64,000 bases of DNA from Pegoplata infirma (GCA_963921195.1 OY992536.1:232412023-232476022), one strand, 5' to 3'; positions 23,156-35,008 are shown, counted from the first letter of the stretch. Notes: a model not told the origin generated them from the letters alone. Made by a program: numbers and translations.

Positions 23156-24740
23156 CAAAAAATGCCTGCGAATTTTGTACTCTTGCCCAAAATATTTAAT
23201 CATGAAAAGTTTTTTTTTAGAAAAAATAATGTTATATTACTTTGCTATTCCATGCAAAACGAATTGAAATATCAGTCCAGGACCCCATTAAAAATCCAAA
23301 AGAGCTGTACATTTCGTAAGTGAGTGTAAAAATAAATGCAAAAAAGTGTTTTTACATTTTGGAGAGTATAAAAGATTCGGCTATAACACTCTCCCTTGTT
23401 TTATGTACATTTGATAAACAAATGGAAAATTTTTATGTGAAAAGCTAAGACTTGGTGAAAAAGTAGTTTTGGTAACAAAAATGATTTTTTTTTCACGAAA
23501 AACAAAATTATGATAAAACTAGTAAAAAAGTTAAATTCGGCCTTGCCGAATGTAGTGATAAAAGGAAATTAAAATTTCCGCGAAAAAAAATTTGGTAAAA
23601 AAAATCCGCGATTTTTTTCTTTTTTTATCAAAAAATATGTTCGTACTTATTTAAATACCATTTTTTGTTCAATTATGTCCACATATGTCAATCAGCATCC
23701 GAATTAAAGCATTTTGAATTTTTAGGTTATGTTGAATGTACTAAAATTTTTGAGGTGTCCTTACATTTTCGTTCATAACTTTTGAACCGCTGAACCGATA
23801 TCGCTCAAATGCAATACCAAACTTACCAGGAGAACTTCCAATAAATATGTTAAGTTTCAGTCATCTCCGTGTAATATTTTGGCCGTGATCACCATTTCCA
23901 CAGACAGACGGACAGACGGACATCGCTAGAATGTCTTAGAATCGATCACTGATCAATAATATATATACCTTATGGGGTCCCAGACCGATATTTCGATGAG
24001 TTACAAACGGAATGACAAACTTATATATACCCTCTATCACTAAGTGGAGGGTATAAAAAATTGATGAACCCAAAATTTTTGGTGAAAAAAAATTTTGATG
24101 AAAAAAAGTTTTTGATGAATTTTTTTGATGTAAAAAAATTGTTAATAAAAAATTTGATGAAAAAAATTGATGAAAAAAATATGATAAAAAAAAAATTTTA
24201 TGAAAAAAAATTTGATGAATAAAAATTGATCAAAAAAAAAAAATTTTGATTAAAAAAAAAATGATAAAAAAAAATGATGAAAAAAAGTTTGATGAAAAAA
24301 AAAAAAAAATTGATGAAAAAAAAGAAATTGATGAAAAGCAAAAATTTTATTAAAAAAAAAAAAATTGATGAAAAAAAAAAATTTGATAAAAAAAAGGAAA
24401 ATTTGATAAAAAAAAATGATGAAAAAAAAAATTTTATGAAAAAAAAAAAAAAATTTGATGAAAAAACAAGTTTGATGAAAAAAAAGTTTGATGAAAAATA
24501 ATTATGTTAATTTTTATTCACCAGCTGGTGAAAAACGGTTTTATTGACCACGAGGTGAATTATTATCCAAGTGACAAACCCAAGTTATTAAAATTTTTGG
24601 TTTTAAGAAAATGAAAATAGTAATTCTTGTTTTCTTTTTCGTTAATTGTTAGCTTATATAGTCAAACTGAGGTGGCGTCCTGCAACTTTTTTAAAATTAG
24701 ACACCAGCCTAAAAAACATTTTCATGTTAAAAATTGACAA
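23156..24740 (-). mobile_element. D-X composite element, reverse copy, with an E element
   Basis: Read on the minus strand it has the D core (AGGCTGGTGTCTAATTTTAA, GACGCCACCTCAGTTTGAC, near 24660-24715), the GGTGAATAAA boxes, a long poly-T/CATC tract (plus strand 24060-24500), an E unit (23517-24055) and X ending TTCGCAGGCATTTTT at 23156. It is the left partner of an inverted pair with 24741-25462. Open frames rich in Lys come from the A-rich tract and are not genes. Confidence 0.75.
23517..24055 (-). mobile_element. E1-like hairpin-ended element inside D-X
   Basis: It starts AACTAGTAAAAAAG and the perfect hairpin ATTCGGC-CTT-GCCGAAT. It ends TATACCCTCTATCACTAAG and GTGGAGGGTATA. It contains CAGACAGACGGACAGACGG and ATCGCTCAAATGCAATACC. 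Compared with 6137-6730 the internal homopolymer block is shorter. It lies at the same position within D-X as the copies at 29693 and 45329. Confidence 0.75.
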
Positions 24741-25462
24741 AACTTTTTTTTTCACCAATTTTTTTTTTTTTTCATCAAACTTTTTTTTTTATCAATTTTT
24801 TTTCGTCAATTTATTTTTCATCAATTTTTTTTTTCATGAAATTTTTTTCATCAAAATTTTTTTTTCATAAATTTTTTTTTATCATATTTTTTTCATCAAT
24901 TTTTTTTCATCAAATTTTTTTATCAAATTGTTTATTATTAATTTTTTTCTCACCAAAAAAAAGTTTTTTTTTCATCAATTTTTTTTACATCAAAAAATTT
25001 TTCTTTGCATCAAAAAAATTCGTCAAAAACTTTTTTTTATCATTAATTTTTTTTTTTAACATAATTTCGTTTTTCGTGAAAAAAAATCATTTTATTTACC
25101 AAAACTACTTTTTTACCAAATCTAAGCTTTTCGCATAAAAGTTTTCCATTTGTTTATCAAATGTACATAAAACAAGTGAGAGTGTTATATTCTTTGGTGC
25201 CAAATCTTTTATACTCTCCAAAATGTAAAAACACTTTTTTGCACTTATTTTTGCACTCATTTACGAAATGTACAGCTCTTTTGGTTTTTTAATGGGGTCC
25301 TCGACTGATATTTCAATTTGTTGTGCATGGAATAGCAAAGTAATATAACATTATTTCTTCTAAAAAAACTTTGCTTTGGCAAGTTCACCCAAATCTTCCG
25401 CAAAACATTATCAGGGTTTAATGTTTTGGGCAAGAGTACAAAATTCGCAGGCATTTTTTTAC
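24741..25462 (+). mobile_element. D-X composite fragment, forward copy without D core or E
   Basis: It starts within the poly-T/CATC tract right after the D core of the reverse copy, then continues into X: ACATAATTTCGTTTTTCGTG, CTAAGCTTTTCGCATAAAAG, GTGTTATATTCTTTGGTGCC, TTACGAAATGTACAGCTC, and ends TTCGCAGGCATTTTT. At the place where other copies have an E unit, poly-T runs directly into AACATAATTT, so this copy is unoccupied. Confidence 0.75.
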
Positions 25463-25644
25463 CCTAACCTCATAAAAAACTGGACCAAAACATGGTGTAC
25501 CTTATTCTACACAAAAAAAAATATTGGCTACAAATTTTAAATTTGAATCAAAATGTTTGTTATTTTCTTTAAATGTTGAACAATTTTTCAACATACCATT
25601 TTTCCGATTTAATTTATTAGAATACATTAACTGAAAAAATATAC

Positions 25645-26783
25645 TAGAATCAAAAAAACCTTGTAAAATTACAAGAAAAGTTTGCAACTTTTTTTTTTTT
25701 GCTACCTCCTACGCGACAAGAATTTCTTGTTATTTTACAAGCTTTTTACCAATAATTTTGTAATTTTACAAGCTTTTTACGAAAAAAATTTTTCACTGCC
25801 TCCTATTTTACGAGAATTCCTACACAGAAAAAAATAAAAAAAATATTTGAGTAAATTTTTAATACTATTGAGTAAAAAATTACTCAATTTTGCACCAGTA
25901 AACAATTTAATGGTATTGAGTAAAGTTTTAATAAAAATTTATTAAATGTTTGAAAAAAAATTTGAGTAAATTTTGAATTGACACAATTAAAAATTTACTC
26001 AAAATTTATCCATTTATTTTTTTAAAAGTTAAAATTTTTTTACAAAAAAAAACAAAAAACTTGTTTTTTCAAACTTTACCAAACATATTGACACCATTAA
26101 AAATTTACTCAAAATTTATCTATTTATTTTATTAAAAGTTTAAATTTTTTTACAAAAAAAAAAAAAAAAAACAAAAAACTTGTTTTTTCAAACTTTACCA
26201 AACATATTTATGTCTCAAAAACGTAGGAAAATTTTAAAAACACGATTGCAAACTTTCATATACATACACAAAAAACTTTAAACTGAACGAGAATTCAAAA
26301 AATATGAGAGTATTAAAAAAATTAAAAAAACTATTAAATTTTTATTAAACTATTTACTTAAATTGTTTTAAAAATTTTTAAGTAAATTTTTAATTTGCGT
26401 CAGTTAAAAAATTACTCAATTTTTGTTTTTAAATTTAAACAAATGATTACTCAAATTTGTTTTCTCCATATTTTTTTCTGTGTAGTAAAAATTACGATCT
26501 TTTTTTGTAATTTTACAAGATTTTTACCAATAAAATTGTAAATTTACAGATTTTTTGGCGAAATGAAACTTACAGGAAATTCTCGTAAATTTACTAGATA
26601 TTTTCTGTAAAAAATCTTGGAGATTTGTAAAATTACAAGAAAAACTGTAAAATTACAAAAAAAAAAAGAATGTAAATTTCGATCAAAAATTATTTGTTAA
26701 AAGACAAGGAAAACTGTCAAATATTGGTAAAATGGGATTACGAGACTTTTTATTGTAAATTGACAAGGTTTTTTTTTTGAGTG
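25645..26783. mobile_element. CACTC-type element (C family) split by MITE B1
   Basis: The right end is TTGACAAGG, a T run and GAGTG. The left end is eroded (TAGAATCAAAAAAACCTTG). The interior has CTTGTAAAATTACAAG, GCTACCTCCT and ATTTTACGAGAATTCC words in the arrangement of the relative at 48745-50213. B1 (25823-26482) sits within. The comparison of these two copies defines the B1 empty site. Confidence 0.7.
25823..26482. mobile_element. CACAG-type MITE, intact copy B1
   Basis: TIRs are CACAGAAAAAAATAAAAAAA and a T-rich end closing CTGTG, with TA on each side (25821-25822, 26483-26484). Removing it restores GAGAATTCCTAGTAAAAATTA, which exists uninterrupted at about 48952-48972. Internal landmarks TACTCAATTTTGCACCAGTA and GACACAATTAAAAATTTACTC recur at 46-479, 32555 and 59772. 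The block CATTAAAAATTTACTCAAAATTTATC is partly duplicated. Non-coding, 0.66 kb. Confidence 0.9.
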
Positions 26784-27480
26784 CGACTATCGTTTGGCAG
26801 GATAACCATCATTCTGGCAAAATTTTAATTTTTTTTATTCAGATTTTTTAGAGTTTTTAACAATATATTAATGGTATTAACAAAAGTAAAGATTTTTGTG
26901 AGGTATGGGCCAAAAACATATAAAACACAATTTATTAGGGCCCATAGTGACACTATAACAAATCATTTTATTTCATTCATTTACATGCATAAGCATGTAA
27001 ATGAATGAATGTTCTACTCTACTACACATACATAAATATCTCTAAAGTTGTCAACACATGTTTTGCAAACACTTCTTTCTTCTTTGTTGCCGTTTGCTGG
27101 TTTTTGCGTTTTAAAATATTTTCATAAATTATGTTTGAAAAAACAAAGTTTCTTTTTAGTTTATCTGGAAAAGTTGTTTGTTTTTTGTTTGTTTTAGAAA
27201 TGATTGACAGGAAAATATATTAGCATCAATATTTTTATATTTTATTTTTTATATGGTGGAAAAACAAACTTAAATGCTTGCATTTTAATATCTAAGAATT
27301 TAGTTTTTGTTTTAAAATATGCAGCTTCTTGAACAAAAAAAAAACTTTTATATTAAAGATTGATGACGGTAGTTTTTTTTTTTTTGAATAACTTTTAAAT
27401 AAAGAAATTTATAAGAGAAAAATTTTAAAAAATTAAATATATTATAATATAAATTATTATAATAAGTAAAATATTTATTT
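26784..27480. other. Stretch with no supported gene; contains a perfect 15-bp palindrome
   Basis: CATTCATTTACATGC at 26974-26988 and its exact complement at 26993-27007 leave a 4-base loop. Otherwise the sequence is A+T-rich without recognisable features. Confidence 0.5.
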
Positions 27481-27565
27481 TTTAACATGATAATGTTTTT
27501 AGGCTGGTGTCTAATTTTAAAAAAGTTGCAGGACGCCACCTCAGTTTGACTATATAAGCTAATAA

Positions 27566-29050
27566 CACCGCTCAACAAATCGAAGGTTTTTGACTCCGGT
27601 TTGAAGTTTGATATAAAAATTTTAAAGATTTTGACTCGCTGATTCCAAATCTGTGCTCCAAATTTTTCCATCACGTCTAGAATTTTAATTATTCGCGGTT
27701 GAAAATGCGAAAAAACGCGATTTTTGTCTTTTTTGAAAGCCTGCACAGCAGCCACTGGGAGGAATAAAAATCTGGTGTAAAGCGTTAGAGTAGAATTGAA
27801 CTATGATCTCAAATATATGATCAAAAAAATTTGAAGTTGTTGCACTATTATTGGCCAAACATGTATTTTAAAAAAAACACTGTGAAAAAAATTAGAAAAA
27901 GCACCATTTTTAACAGGCTCTAAAACAAAAACCAGATGATCAATCTTTATTGTGATGAGCTCAAAATTTAGGCAAAAGTTCATTCTTTCTTATAGACTTT
28001 TAAGCCCATTAAAGATATCTTCCGGTTTATAAGAAAAATAACACAGAAAACTTAAATTTGTAAAATATTTATTTTTTTTAGTTTTTCTTTGAAAAATATC
28101 AAAAAAAACTAAGGTATCTACCTTACCTTTTTTACAAAAATTATAATTTTAACTAACAAGGGAAGTATCTCAACCCTTATGAACCGATTTGCATGAAACG
28201 TAAAATATATATACAAGAGACAATTCTAAGGTTGGGGTGTCTCGGCTTATCGGCCATATCGCGGATTAAGGGGTTCAAAACATGGGTCAAAAAATGGCGA
28301 AAAAATCGTTTTTTTGGATTTTTCAGCCATTTCTTTCGAAAAAACTATATGATGTTTACATATGAGAAGAAAGGTTTTTTTAATGCCTATCCAACGGTGA
28401 CATAACCTTGTAAAAGTTTGGCTTCGTTAAAAACTTTTTTCATGAAAATGTGTAAATTTTGGGGGGTATTTATATGAAGACATTGACCTACGATCACCAT
28501 ATGAATATGAAATAATCTTTATTAAATTTAAGTCGACACGTATTTTTGCTCTAAAAGATATTCCTATTAGTTCGGGAGTTATCGAAATTTTCTCGGAGGT
28601 CCACATTGTTTCATAAGGGGACAACGAAATTTTGAATCACTGATATGGCCGATAAGCCGAGACACCCCAACCTTAAAATCGTCTCTTTTATCTATATTTT
28701 AAGTTTCAGGCAAATCGGTTCATAAGGGTTGAGATACTTCCCTTGTAAGTCATTTTAAAACGCAATTGCAACCCAACCAAACGCAATAATTAGAAAAAAA
28801 AAATTTTCTATGTTGGTGACCAAAGACAAATTATACTTTTGCGCTTTATACCAGATTTGTATTCCACTGAATGGCTGCTGTGCAGGCTTTCAAATAATGC
28901 AAAAATCGTCATTTTTCGCATTTTCAACCATGAATAACTAAAAATCTGGACGTGATGAAAAAATTTGGAGTACAGATTTGGAATCAGGAGATCAAAGTCT
29001 ACTAAAATTCATCACCAGAATTCAAACCGGAAAATGAGTGTTGAGCGGTG
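27566..29050. mobile_element. PIF/Harbinger-like foldback (CACCGCTCAAC), enclosing G1
   Basis: TIRs are CACCGCTCAACA and TGTTGAGCGGTG with TAA at both sides (27563-27565, 29051-29053). A 3-bp TWA duplication is the PIF/Harbinger signature. Arms of about 230 bp pair: GATTCCAAATCTGTGCTCCA against its inverse near 28965-28985, and GAAAGCCTGCACAGCAGCCA against TGGCTGCTGTGCAGGCTTTC. The empty site AGCTAACAATTAACG appears in other D copies with one difference. G1 lies in the loop. No transposase. Confidence 0.87.
28157..28745. mobile_element. CAAGGGAAGT foldback element G1
   Basis: It starts CAAGGGAAGTATCTCAACCC and ends with its complement, GGGTTGAGATACTTCCCTTG. TAA flanks both sides (28154-28156, 28746-28748). 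The dyad extends through GGTTGGGGTGTCTCGGCTTA and TAAGCCGAGACACCCCAACC. The loop contains single-copy-like text (GTTCGGGAGTTATCGAAATT, GGTCCACATTGTTTCATAAG), present in G2 in reverse order. It is about 0.6 kb. Three-base duplications suggest PIF/Harbinger or a similar class. Confidence 0.87.
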
Positions 29051-29692
29051 TAATTAACGAAAAAGAATTACTATTTTCATTTTCTTAAAACCAAAAATTT
29101 TTATAACTTGGGTTTGTAACTTGGATAATAATTCACCTTGTGGTGAATAAAACCGTTTTTCGCTAGCTGGTGAATAAAAAGTAACATAATTATTAAAAAA
29201 AAAAAAAATTTTCATTAAATTTTTATTTTTGTTCATCAAATTTTTTATTCCATCAAATTTTTTTTTCATCAAACTTTTTTTCATAAATTTTTTTTTTTCA
29301 TCAAACTTTTTTTTATATTTTTTTTTTTTTTTATCGCATTTTTTTTTCATCAATTTTTTTTTATCAACATTTTTTTTTCCATATTTTTTTTTGTTTTTTC
29401 ATGAATTTTTTTTTTCATAAATTTTATTCATTAGTTTTATTTTTCATCAAATTTTTTTTTCATAAATTTTTTTTCATAAATTTTTTTTTATCATATTTTT
29501 TTTCATCAATTTTTTTTCAACAAATTTTTTTATCAAGTTTTTTATTATCAATTTTTTTCTCACCAAAAAATTTTTTTTTTCATATTTTTTTTTCATAAAT
29601 TTTGTTTTACATCAAAAATTTTTCTTTTCATCAAAAATTTTTTTCATAAAAATTTTTTTTCACCAAAAATTTTGGGTTCATTAAATTTTTTT

Positions 29693-30300
29693 TATACCCG
29701 TCACTCTAGTGATAGAGGGTATATATAAGTTTGTCATTCCGTTTGTAACTCATCGAAATATCGGTCTGGGACCCCATAAAGTATATATATTCATGATCCC
29801 CGATCTATTTTAAGATATTCTAGCGTCGTCCGTCTGTCTGTGGAAATGGTGATCACGACCAAAATACTACACGGATATGACTGAAACTTAACATATTTTT
29901 TGAAAGTTCTCCTGAGAAGTTTGGTATTGCATTTGAGCGATATCGGTTCAGCGGTTCAAAAGTTATGAACGAAAATATAAGGACACCTAAAAAATTTTAG
30001 TACGTTCAACATAACCTAAAAATACAAAATGCTTTAATTCGGTTGCTGGTTGACATATGTGAACATAATTGAACACAAAATAGTATTTAAACAATTACGA
30101 ATTTGACAAAAAAAGAAAAAAATCACGGATTTTTTTTTTACCAAATTTTTTTTTTTTGCGGAAATTTTTTGTCAAATTTTTTTTTTTTTTTTCTTCAAAA
30201 GTAATTTCCTTTTAAAAAAAGTTTTTTGCAATAATCTTTTTGAAATTGTGGAGGGTATCACTACATTCGGCAATGCCGAATTTAACTTTTTTACTTGTTT
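29693..30300 (-). mobile_element. E1-like hairpin-ended element inside D-X
   Basis: The hairpin TATACCCGTCACTCTAGTG...GAGGGTATA lies at the left. The right end has GTGGAGGGTATCACTACATT, the perfect hairpin ATTCGGC-AAT-GCCGAAT, then TTTTTACTTGTTT. The copy at 45329 is nearly identical outside its own hAT insert. The copies at 49083 and 24741 lack this unit at the same position, so it is a separate mobile piece. Confidence 0.8.
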
Positions 30301-30430
30301 TAACATAATTTTGTTTTTCGTGAAAAAAAAAAATCATTTTTTTTACCAAAACTACTTTTTCACCAAGTCTAAGCTTTTCGCATAAAAATTTTCCATTTTT
30401 TTTATCAAATGAACATAAAACAAGTGAAAG

Positions 30431-31502
30431 CACTCAGAAAATTATTGCAGTTACTACATGACGGTCGTTTGTGTAGTAAGTAGTAGCTGTTGTTTTTAAC
30501 TACAATTTCGGTCGTTTTTGTATGAAAAAATCTCAAACAACTTTTTTTGTAGTAGTTTCAAAAAATAACTACAAAAAATATACTACACTGTAGCAATAGT
30601 TGATTTATGTAGTTGTTTTTAGTTTTTTTTCTAAAACTCGTTTTTTTCTAGAAATTTTTATTGCAAACGAATGTGTCGAGCGAGTTGGTCGTGCGGGATG
30701 CGGAAGGAATTATTTTTATACCAAATAAATAATATCTAAATAAATTAAATTACAATTTATTAAATTTAATTATAACAAAAAATATGTTTTTGGAAAAATA
30801 TTCTTGAGCGAAAGAAAATAAGTGGATAAATGAGATAACAAGTGTGTATAATATAGCGCTCACATAAGCGTGCGTAAAAACCAATCGGAAAAAAACAAAA
30901 TAAAATGTGTGCAGTGTTTTGTTTTCTTATGAGCGCGCCATCTTTCTTTTCTTTGTATACACAACAGAGCAGGTACATACTTTTTTGAAACATTTCAAAT
31001 TAATTCTTTTTTTTTATAAATCAATTTTGCCAAAGCATTTCGTTTTTTTTTTATTCCAGACAAATTTTGATCAGTAGCGGTGAAAATTTGAAATGAACTA
31101 TTAAAAAAACAAAGGTAAATACAATCAATTTATTTTGTTTAACATTTTATTAATATAATTTTTTTCTTCTATAATTCCAGATAAATACATCAAAAAATTG
31201 TCATCATGTCGAAATTCTATACAACCAACTGAAATGTATTGCTTTTTAAATATATAAATATCAATCATTTAAACGTTTAAGAAATTTTTTAAATAAAATT
31301 TCAGGCAATTGTAGAAAAAACAACTGTATTAAACAGTTTTGTAGTAGTTTTTACTACATTTTGTAGTGGAAAATCAATAGTTAAAAACAACAACATGTTC
31401 AGTTGTTTTTACCGTTTATGTAGTGGACGCCTTTTCAACGACAAAATGTAGTCAAAACAACTGTCTTTTGTAGTAGATTTTACCGACATACTTTTTTGAG
31501 TG
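30431..31502. mobile_element. CACTC-type element with TAGTAGTTTTT interior (copy C8), AG duplication
   Basis: Left end CACTCAGAAAATTATTGCAG, right end ACATACTTTTTTGAGTG. The duplicated dinucleotide is AG (30429-30430, 31503-31504). The unoccupied site AACAAGTGAAAGTGTTATAT occurs in the X part at 49802, giving a certain boundary. The ends of the element are rich in GTAGTAGTTTTTACTACA-like words in both orientations, while the middle is ordinary A+T-rich DNA without coding capacity. Confidence 0.85.
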
Positions 31503-31780
31503 AGTGTTATATTCTTTGGTGCCGAATCTTTTATACTCTCCAACTTGTAAAAACACTTTTTTGCACTTATTTTTGCACTTACTTACGAAATGTACAGCTC
31601 TTTTGGTTTTTTAATGGGGTCCTCGACTGATATTTCAATTGGTTTTGCATGGAATAGCAAAGTACTATAATATTATTTTTTCTAAAAAAACTTTGCTTTG
31701 GCAAGTACACCCAAATCTTCCGCAAAACATTATCATGATTTAATGTTTTGGGCAAGAGTACAAAATTCGCAGGCATTTTT

Positions 31781-32554
31781 CAATTCAGGATAGATCAATT
31801 AAAACTTGGAAAAGCACAATTGCAATTTAAAATGATAATTGTTATTCTGATTGTAACACCTCAAAATATCGGTCTAAGGTCCACGATCAGAAGATCTAAC
31901 AATGCCCGTTCATCTCCCAGCAGAAAACACTCTAACTGAATTTATATTGATAGTGTCTAAATTTCAATCTAATAAACCAAAATTTTATTCAGTCAGTTAT
32001 TAAATTATATATTTTTACTCGGATAATCAAGAATTATATATTTAGTCTACTTGTGGCGTATTTACAGAAAAATATTTTTTTTAGTTTTTTTACATTTAAC
32101 ATATGACAGTAATATGTAAATTATCGATTTACATAATATATTAACTGTTGTTTAATTTGACACATTTTTTTTAAACAGATTTATTTGTTTTTTTATTTTA
32201 TTATTGAAAAAAACACACGGCTTTAAACTGTTTTTTTTTATTTGTGTGAAAACATGTTGACAATTTATGTTTGTATAAGTGATTAAAACATTTGTAAAAA
32301 AAAAATTATAAAAATATGCATACATTCTTAAATTATAATGTATCTTTAATACACATTGTAATTTTTTTTTTGCATGTGTTAATTAAAATAAATATTTGTA
32401 TAAATTTTTAAGCGATACACCCAAAAAATATTAGTCAACAGGATAAATTCTGTTGTAATAACGTGGTTGTGTGTAAATTTTAATAAATTGACTAAAATAA
32501 GATTGTAGTTACTTACGTTTTGTAATTGCTAAAATATTAAAACTTTGAAATTAA
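31781..32554. other. Stretch with E-like fragment, no gene
   Basis: ATTGTAACACCTCAAAATATCGGTC at about 31848-31873 resembles the E element text after its end hairpin, without the hairpin. The rest is A+T-rich without visible repeats or reading frames of interest. Confidence 0.4.
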
Positions 32555-33046
32555 ACAAAATAAAATATGAAGGAAACAAATTTGAGTAATCACTTGTTTA
32601 AATTTAAAAACAAAAATTGAGTAATTTTTTTAATTGACGCAATTAAAAATTTATTTAAAATTTTTAAAAACAATTTAAGTAAATAATTAAATAAAAATTT
32701 AATAGTTTTTTTTAATTTTTTTTTTTAAACTTTCATAGTTTTTTGAATTCTCGTTTAGTCTATAGTTTTTTGTGTATGTATATGAAAGTTTGTAATCGTC
32801 TGTATAAAATTTTCCTATGTTTTTGAGACATAAATATGTTTGGTAAAGTTTTAAAAAACTAGTTTTTTGTGTTTTTTCGTAAACAAAAGCTTTTTTAAAC
32901 TTTTTAAAAAAATAAATAGATAATTTGAAAGATAATTTACTCAAATATTTTTTTCAAACCTTTAATTTTTTTTATTATTTTTTAATATTATTTTTTACTC
33001 AATAATATTAAAAATTTACTCAAATATTTTTTTATTTTTTTCTGTG
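32555..33046. mobile_element. CACAG-type MITE, copy B3
   Basis: The right end is TTTTTTTCTGTG with TA following (33047-33048). Inside are AATCACTTGTTTAAATTTAA, GACGCAATTAAAAATTTATT and TCTATAGTTTTTTGTGTATG in the family order. The left end is eroded (AATATGAAGGAAACAAATTTG), so the start is approximate. Confidence 0.65.
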
Positions 33047-33269
33047 TACAATTAATCATAGTTTTTTAATAAAATACATTAAGGGAGTATTAATTTTAAA
33101 AGTTCACAGAAAAAATTGTCAATACTATTAATTTTACTGTTAATACAATTAACTATTTAGTTAAAACTGTGTTTTGTCGATTCAACAATGACTTTTGTAG
33201 CTTTTGAAAAAAAAACCAACTTAATTTTTTCAATTAAATAAATTGAAAAGTTTGTAATAAATTAAATTA

Positions 33270-33622
33270 AAAACAAGTAAGAAAATTATAGTCCATCAAG
33301 ACCAACCATATAATACCCTACACCAGTGTTCCCGGAAAATGGGTCCCAAGTGAAAACATGGACCGATGGGATCTATCGTTTGTCAAATCTTCAATAAGTG
33401 TAAAAAACACTTACAAACCAAATATGAGTGAAAAAGGCTTCTATTTGTTTCTAATGAACCGCTACAAGTCTATATCGGGCGAAATTTTCATATAGGTCCT
33501 AGGTTCAGAAATAGTCTGAATATAATCATATTTTATTATGTTACCAAAGTACACGTTTAATAAACACAAATAAAATTTAAAAAAAATATTTTCTATTTTC
33601 ATTAAATTTGAGAGATTTATAT
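33270..33622 (+). mobile_element. E1-type element, left part only
   Basis: AAACAAGTAAGAAAATTATAG, then a broken form of the hairpin (GTCCATCAAGACCAACC), then CATATAATACCCTACACCAG, GGAAAATGGGTCCCAAGTG and CATGGACCGATGGGATC follow the 10408 copy. It stops near AGAGATTTATATGAATA, after which a CACCGTCC-like terminus (about 33629) appears. The right half is missing. Confidence 0.7.
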
Positions 33623-34007
33623 GAATACACCGTCCTTCAAAAATGAAAAAAAAAAAAAATCGTTTAACACGATCTGGATAATATACGTTTGAAACTGGAG
33701 ACTAAATGTAGTAAAACTGTATTTATAGCTTCAAAGTTTTAGAGGTTTACATTTTATAAAATATTTGTACTTGACCAAGGATGTCACTAGTGATAGCAAA
33801 TGAAAGAGAAGGATCTCTCCTAATTTTCCTATTTTATCATTTTTACATATCAGAAAAAAGAAGTTAAGTTACTTTCTTTCAAAAATGTATCCTTCAATAT
33901 CATTCAAAATGTTCAACAAGGCATTTTGATAAAGCTTTTAAATGACTTTATTTACATCCTTTTATCCTGATACGACAAAGTAAAAAATGAAAATTTAAAT
34001 CTAGCTA
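33623..34007. other. Stretch with a CACCGTCC-like terminus, no gene
   Basis: ACACCGTCCTTCAAAAATG near 33628 resembles the start of the element at 63031. No partner terminus was found before P2 begins. The rest is A+T-rich single-copy-like DNA. Confidence 0.35.
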
Positions 34008-35008
34008 CCCAGCAAAAATAAATCGAGATTTTGGCGACACAGCATCTTTTTAAAGCATACCGAAGCGCATCCAAAGAGCGCTCTTGAGGATGTAGTAAAA
34101 GTAAGGGGGAAAAAATTTAAATTTTTTGCTAAGATTTTTTAAATAACACTTAAAATATAAAATTATATTTTGATAAAATTTCACACATGCTTTCCTTTTA
34201 AATATATTTAACACTTTTTGAATAAAAAAACCATGAGTTTTGGACAAAGGCACACAATTTCACTGCATCATTATTGCGCATTAATCAGCGCTGTAAAGAG
34301 TGTTTCAATCATAGCACCTTTAAGACATTTTGAATGAAAAAAAAAATTGAGTACACCATTTCCACTTTAGTTTCAGAAAATACAAATTATATTACAAAAA
34401 ATGTCCAATCATATTTTTGACTCTCCAATTATATTTAAAAATATCCAATTATATTTCACAAATTTCCAATATAATTGAAAATTTTTGAAATGTAATTAAA
34501 CATTTTTTGGTTATAAATGGCAATATCTGAAATATAAATGGAAGTTTCTGAAATATAATTTGAAATTTTCGAAATATAATTGGAAATTTTTTAAATGTAA
34601 TTAGATCCCTTAGGCGATATTTCTTCCAATTGCTTGCAGGGAGTCAACTGATTTTCAGAATTAGTTAATTGTATTTAAGATTTTCAAATTGTATTCAGAA
34701 ATAGTCAATTGTATTTCAGATTTTGTAATTTGTATTTCAGAAATAGTCAAATGTTCTTCATCTTTATTCTGCTTAAATGGCTCTGAAAAGATACATGAAT
34801 TCACTGCATCTTTATAGCTATTTTTTCAGCGCTAAAGAGATGTGAATTCATAGCATCTTAAGAGCGCGTTTTCAGTGTATCCAACTAGCGCTTTAAAGTG
34901 TGACATCACCTTAGAGAATCATGCATGAATTCAGCAGGTTTGGGTGCGCTCCTTCACTCGAGTTTCCTTTCCAAAAGCTGCTGCCAGTTCAGCAAAATTT
35001 CTGCTGGG
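34008..35008. mobile_element. CCCAGCAAAA-type element P2, compact copy
   Basis: Left end CCCAGCAAAAATAAATCGAG, right end CAGCAAAATTTCTGCTGGG, with TA at both sides (34006-34007, 35009-35010). The interior repeats P1 without its insertions: CATCCAAAGAGCGCTCTTGA, TTGCGCATTAATCAGCGCTG, AAAAGCTGCTGCCAGTTCAG. It also carries the two-sided TTTCAGAAATT/AAATTTCTGAAA repeats. About 1 kb, non-coding. A TA duplication is compatible with Tc1/mariner or other TA-targeting classes. Confidence 0.82.

Larger units (their letters stand above)
27481..31780 (+). mobile_element. D-X composite element carrying four further insertions
   Basis: The D core (AACATGATAATGTTTTTAGG, GACGCCACCTCAGTTTGAC) runs to 27565. 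The PIF-like foldback 27566-29050 follows, and D resumes at 29051 (TAATTAACGAAAAAGAATTAC). Then come the GGTGAATAAA boxes, the poly-T/CATC tract, E (29693-30300), X, the CACTC-type insert 30431-31502, and the rest of X ending TTCGCAGGCATTTTT. All junctions can be read against copies lacking the particular insert. Confidence 0.8.

Noticed and set aside
24274..25138. Lys-rich and Phe-rich open frames over poly-A/poly-T tracts (also near 29050-29600, 49235-49676)
   Set aside because: They come from runs of A or T with CATC interruptions inside D-X elements. No domain, no conserved start and the frames drift between copies.
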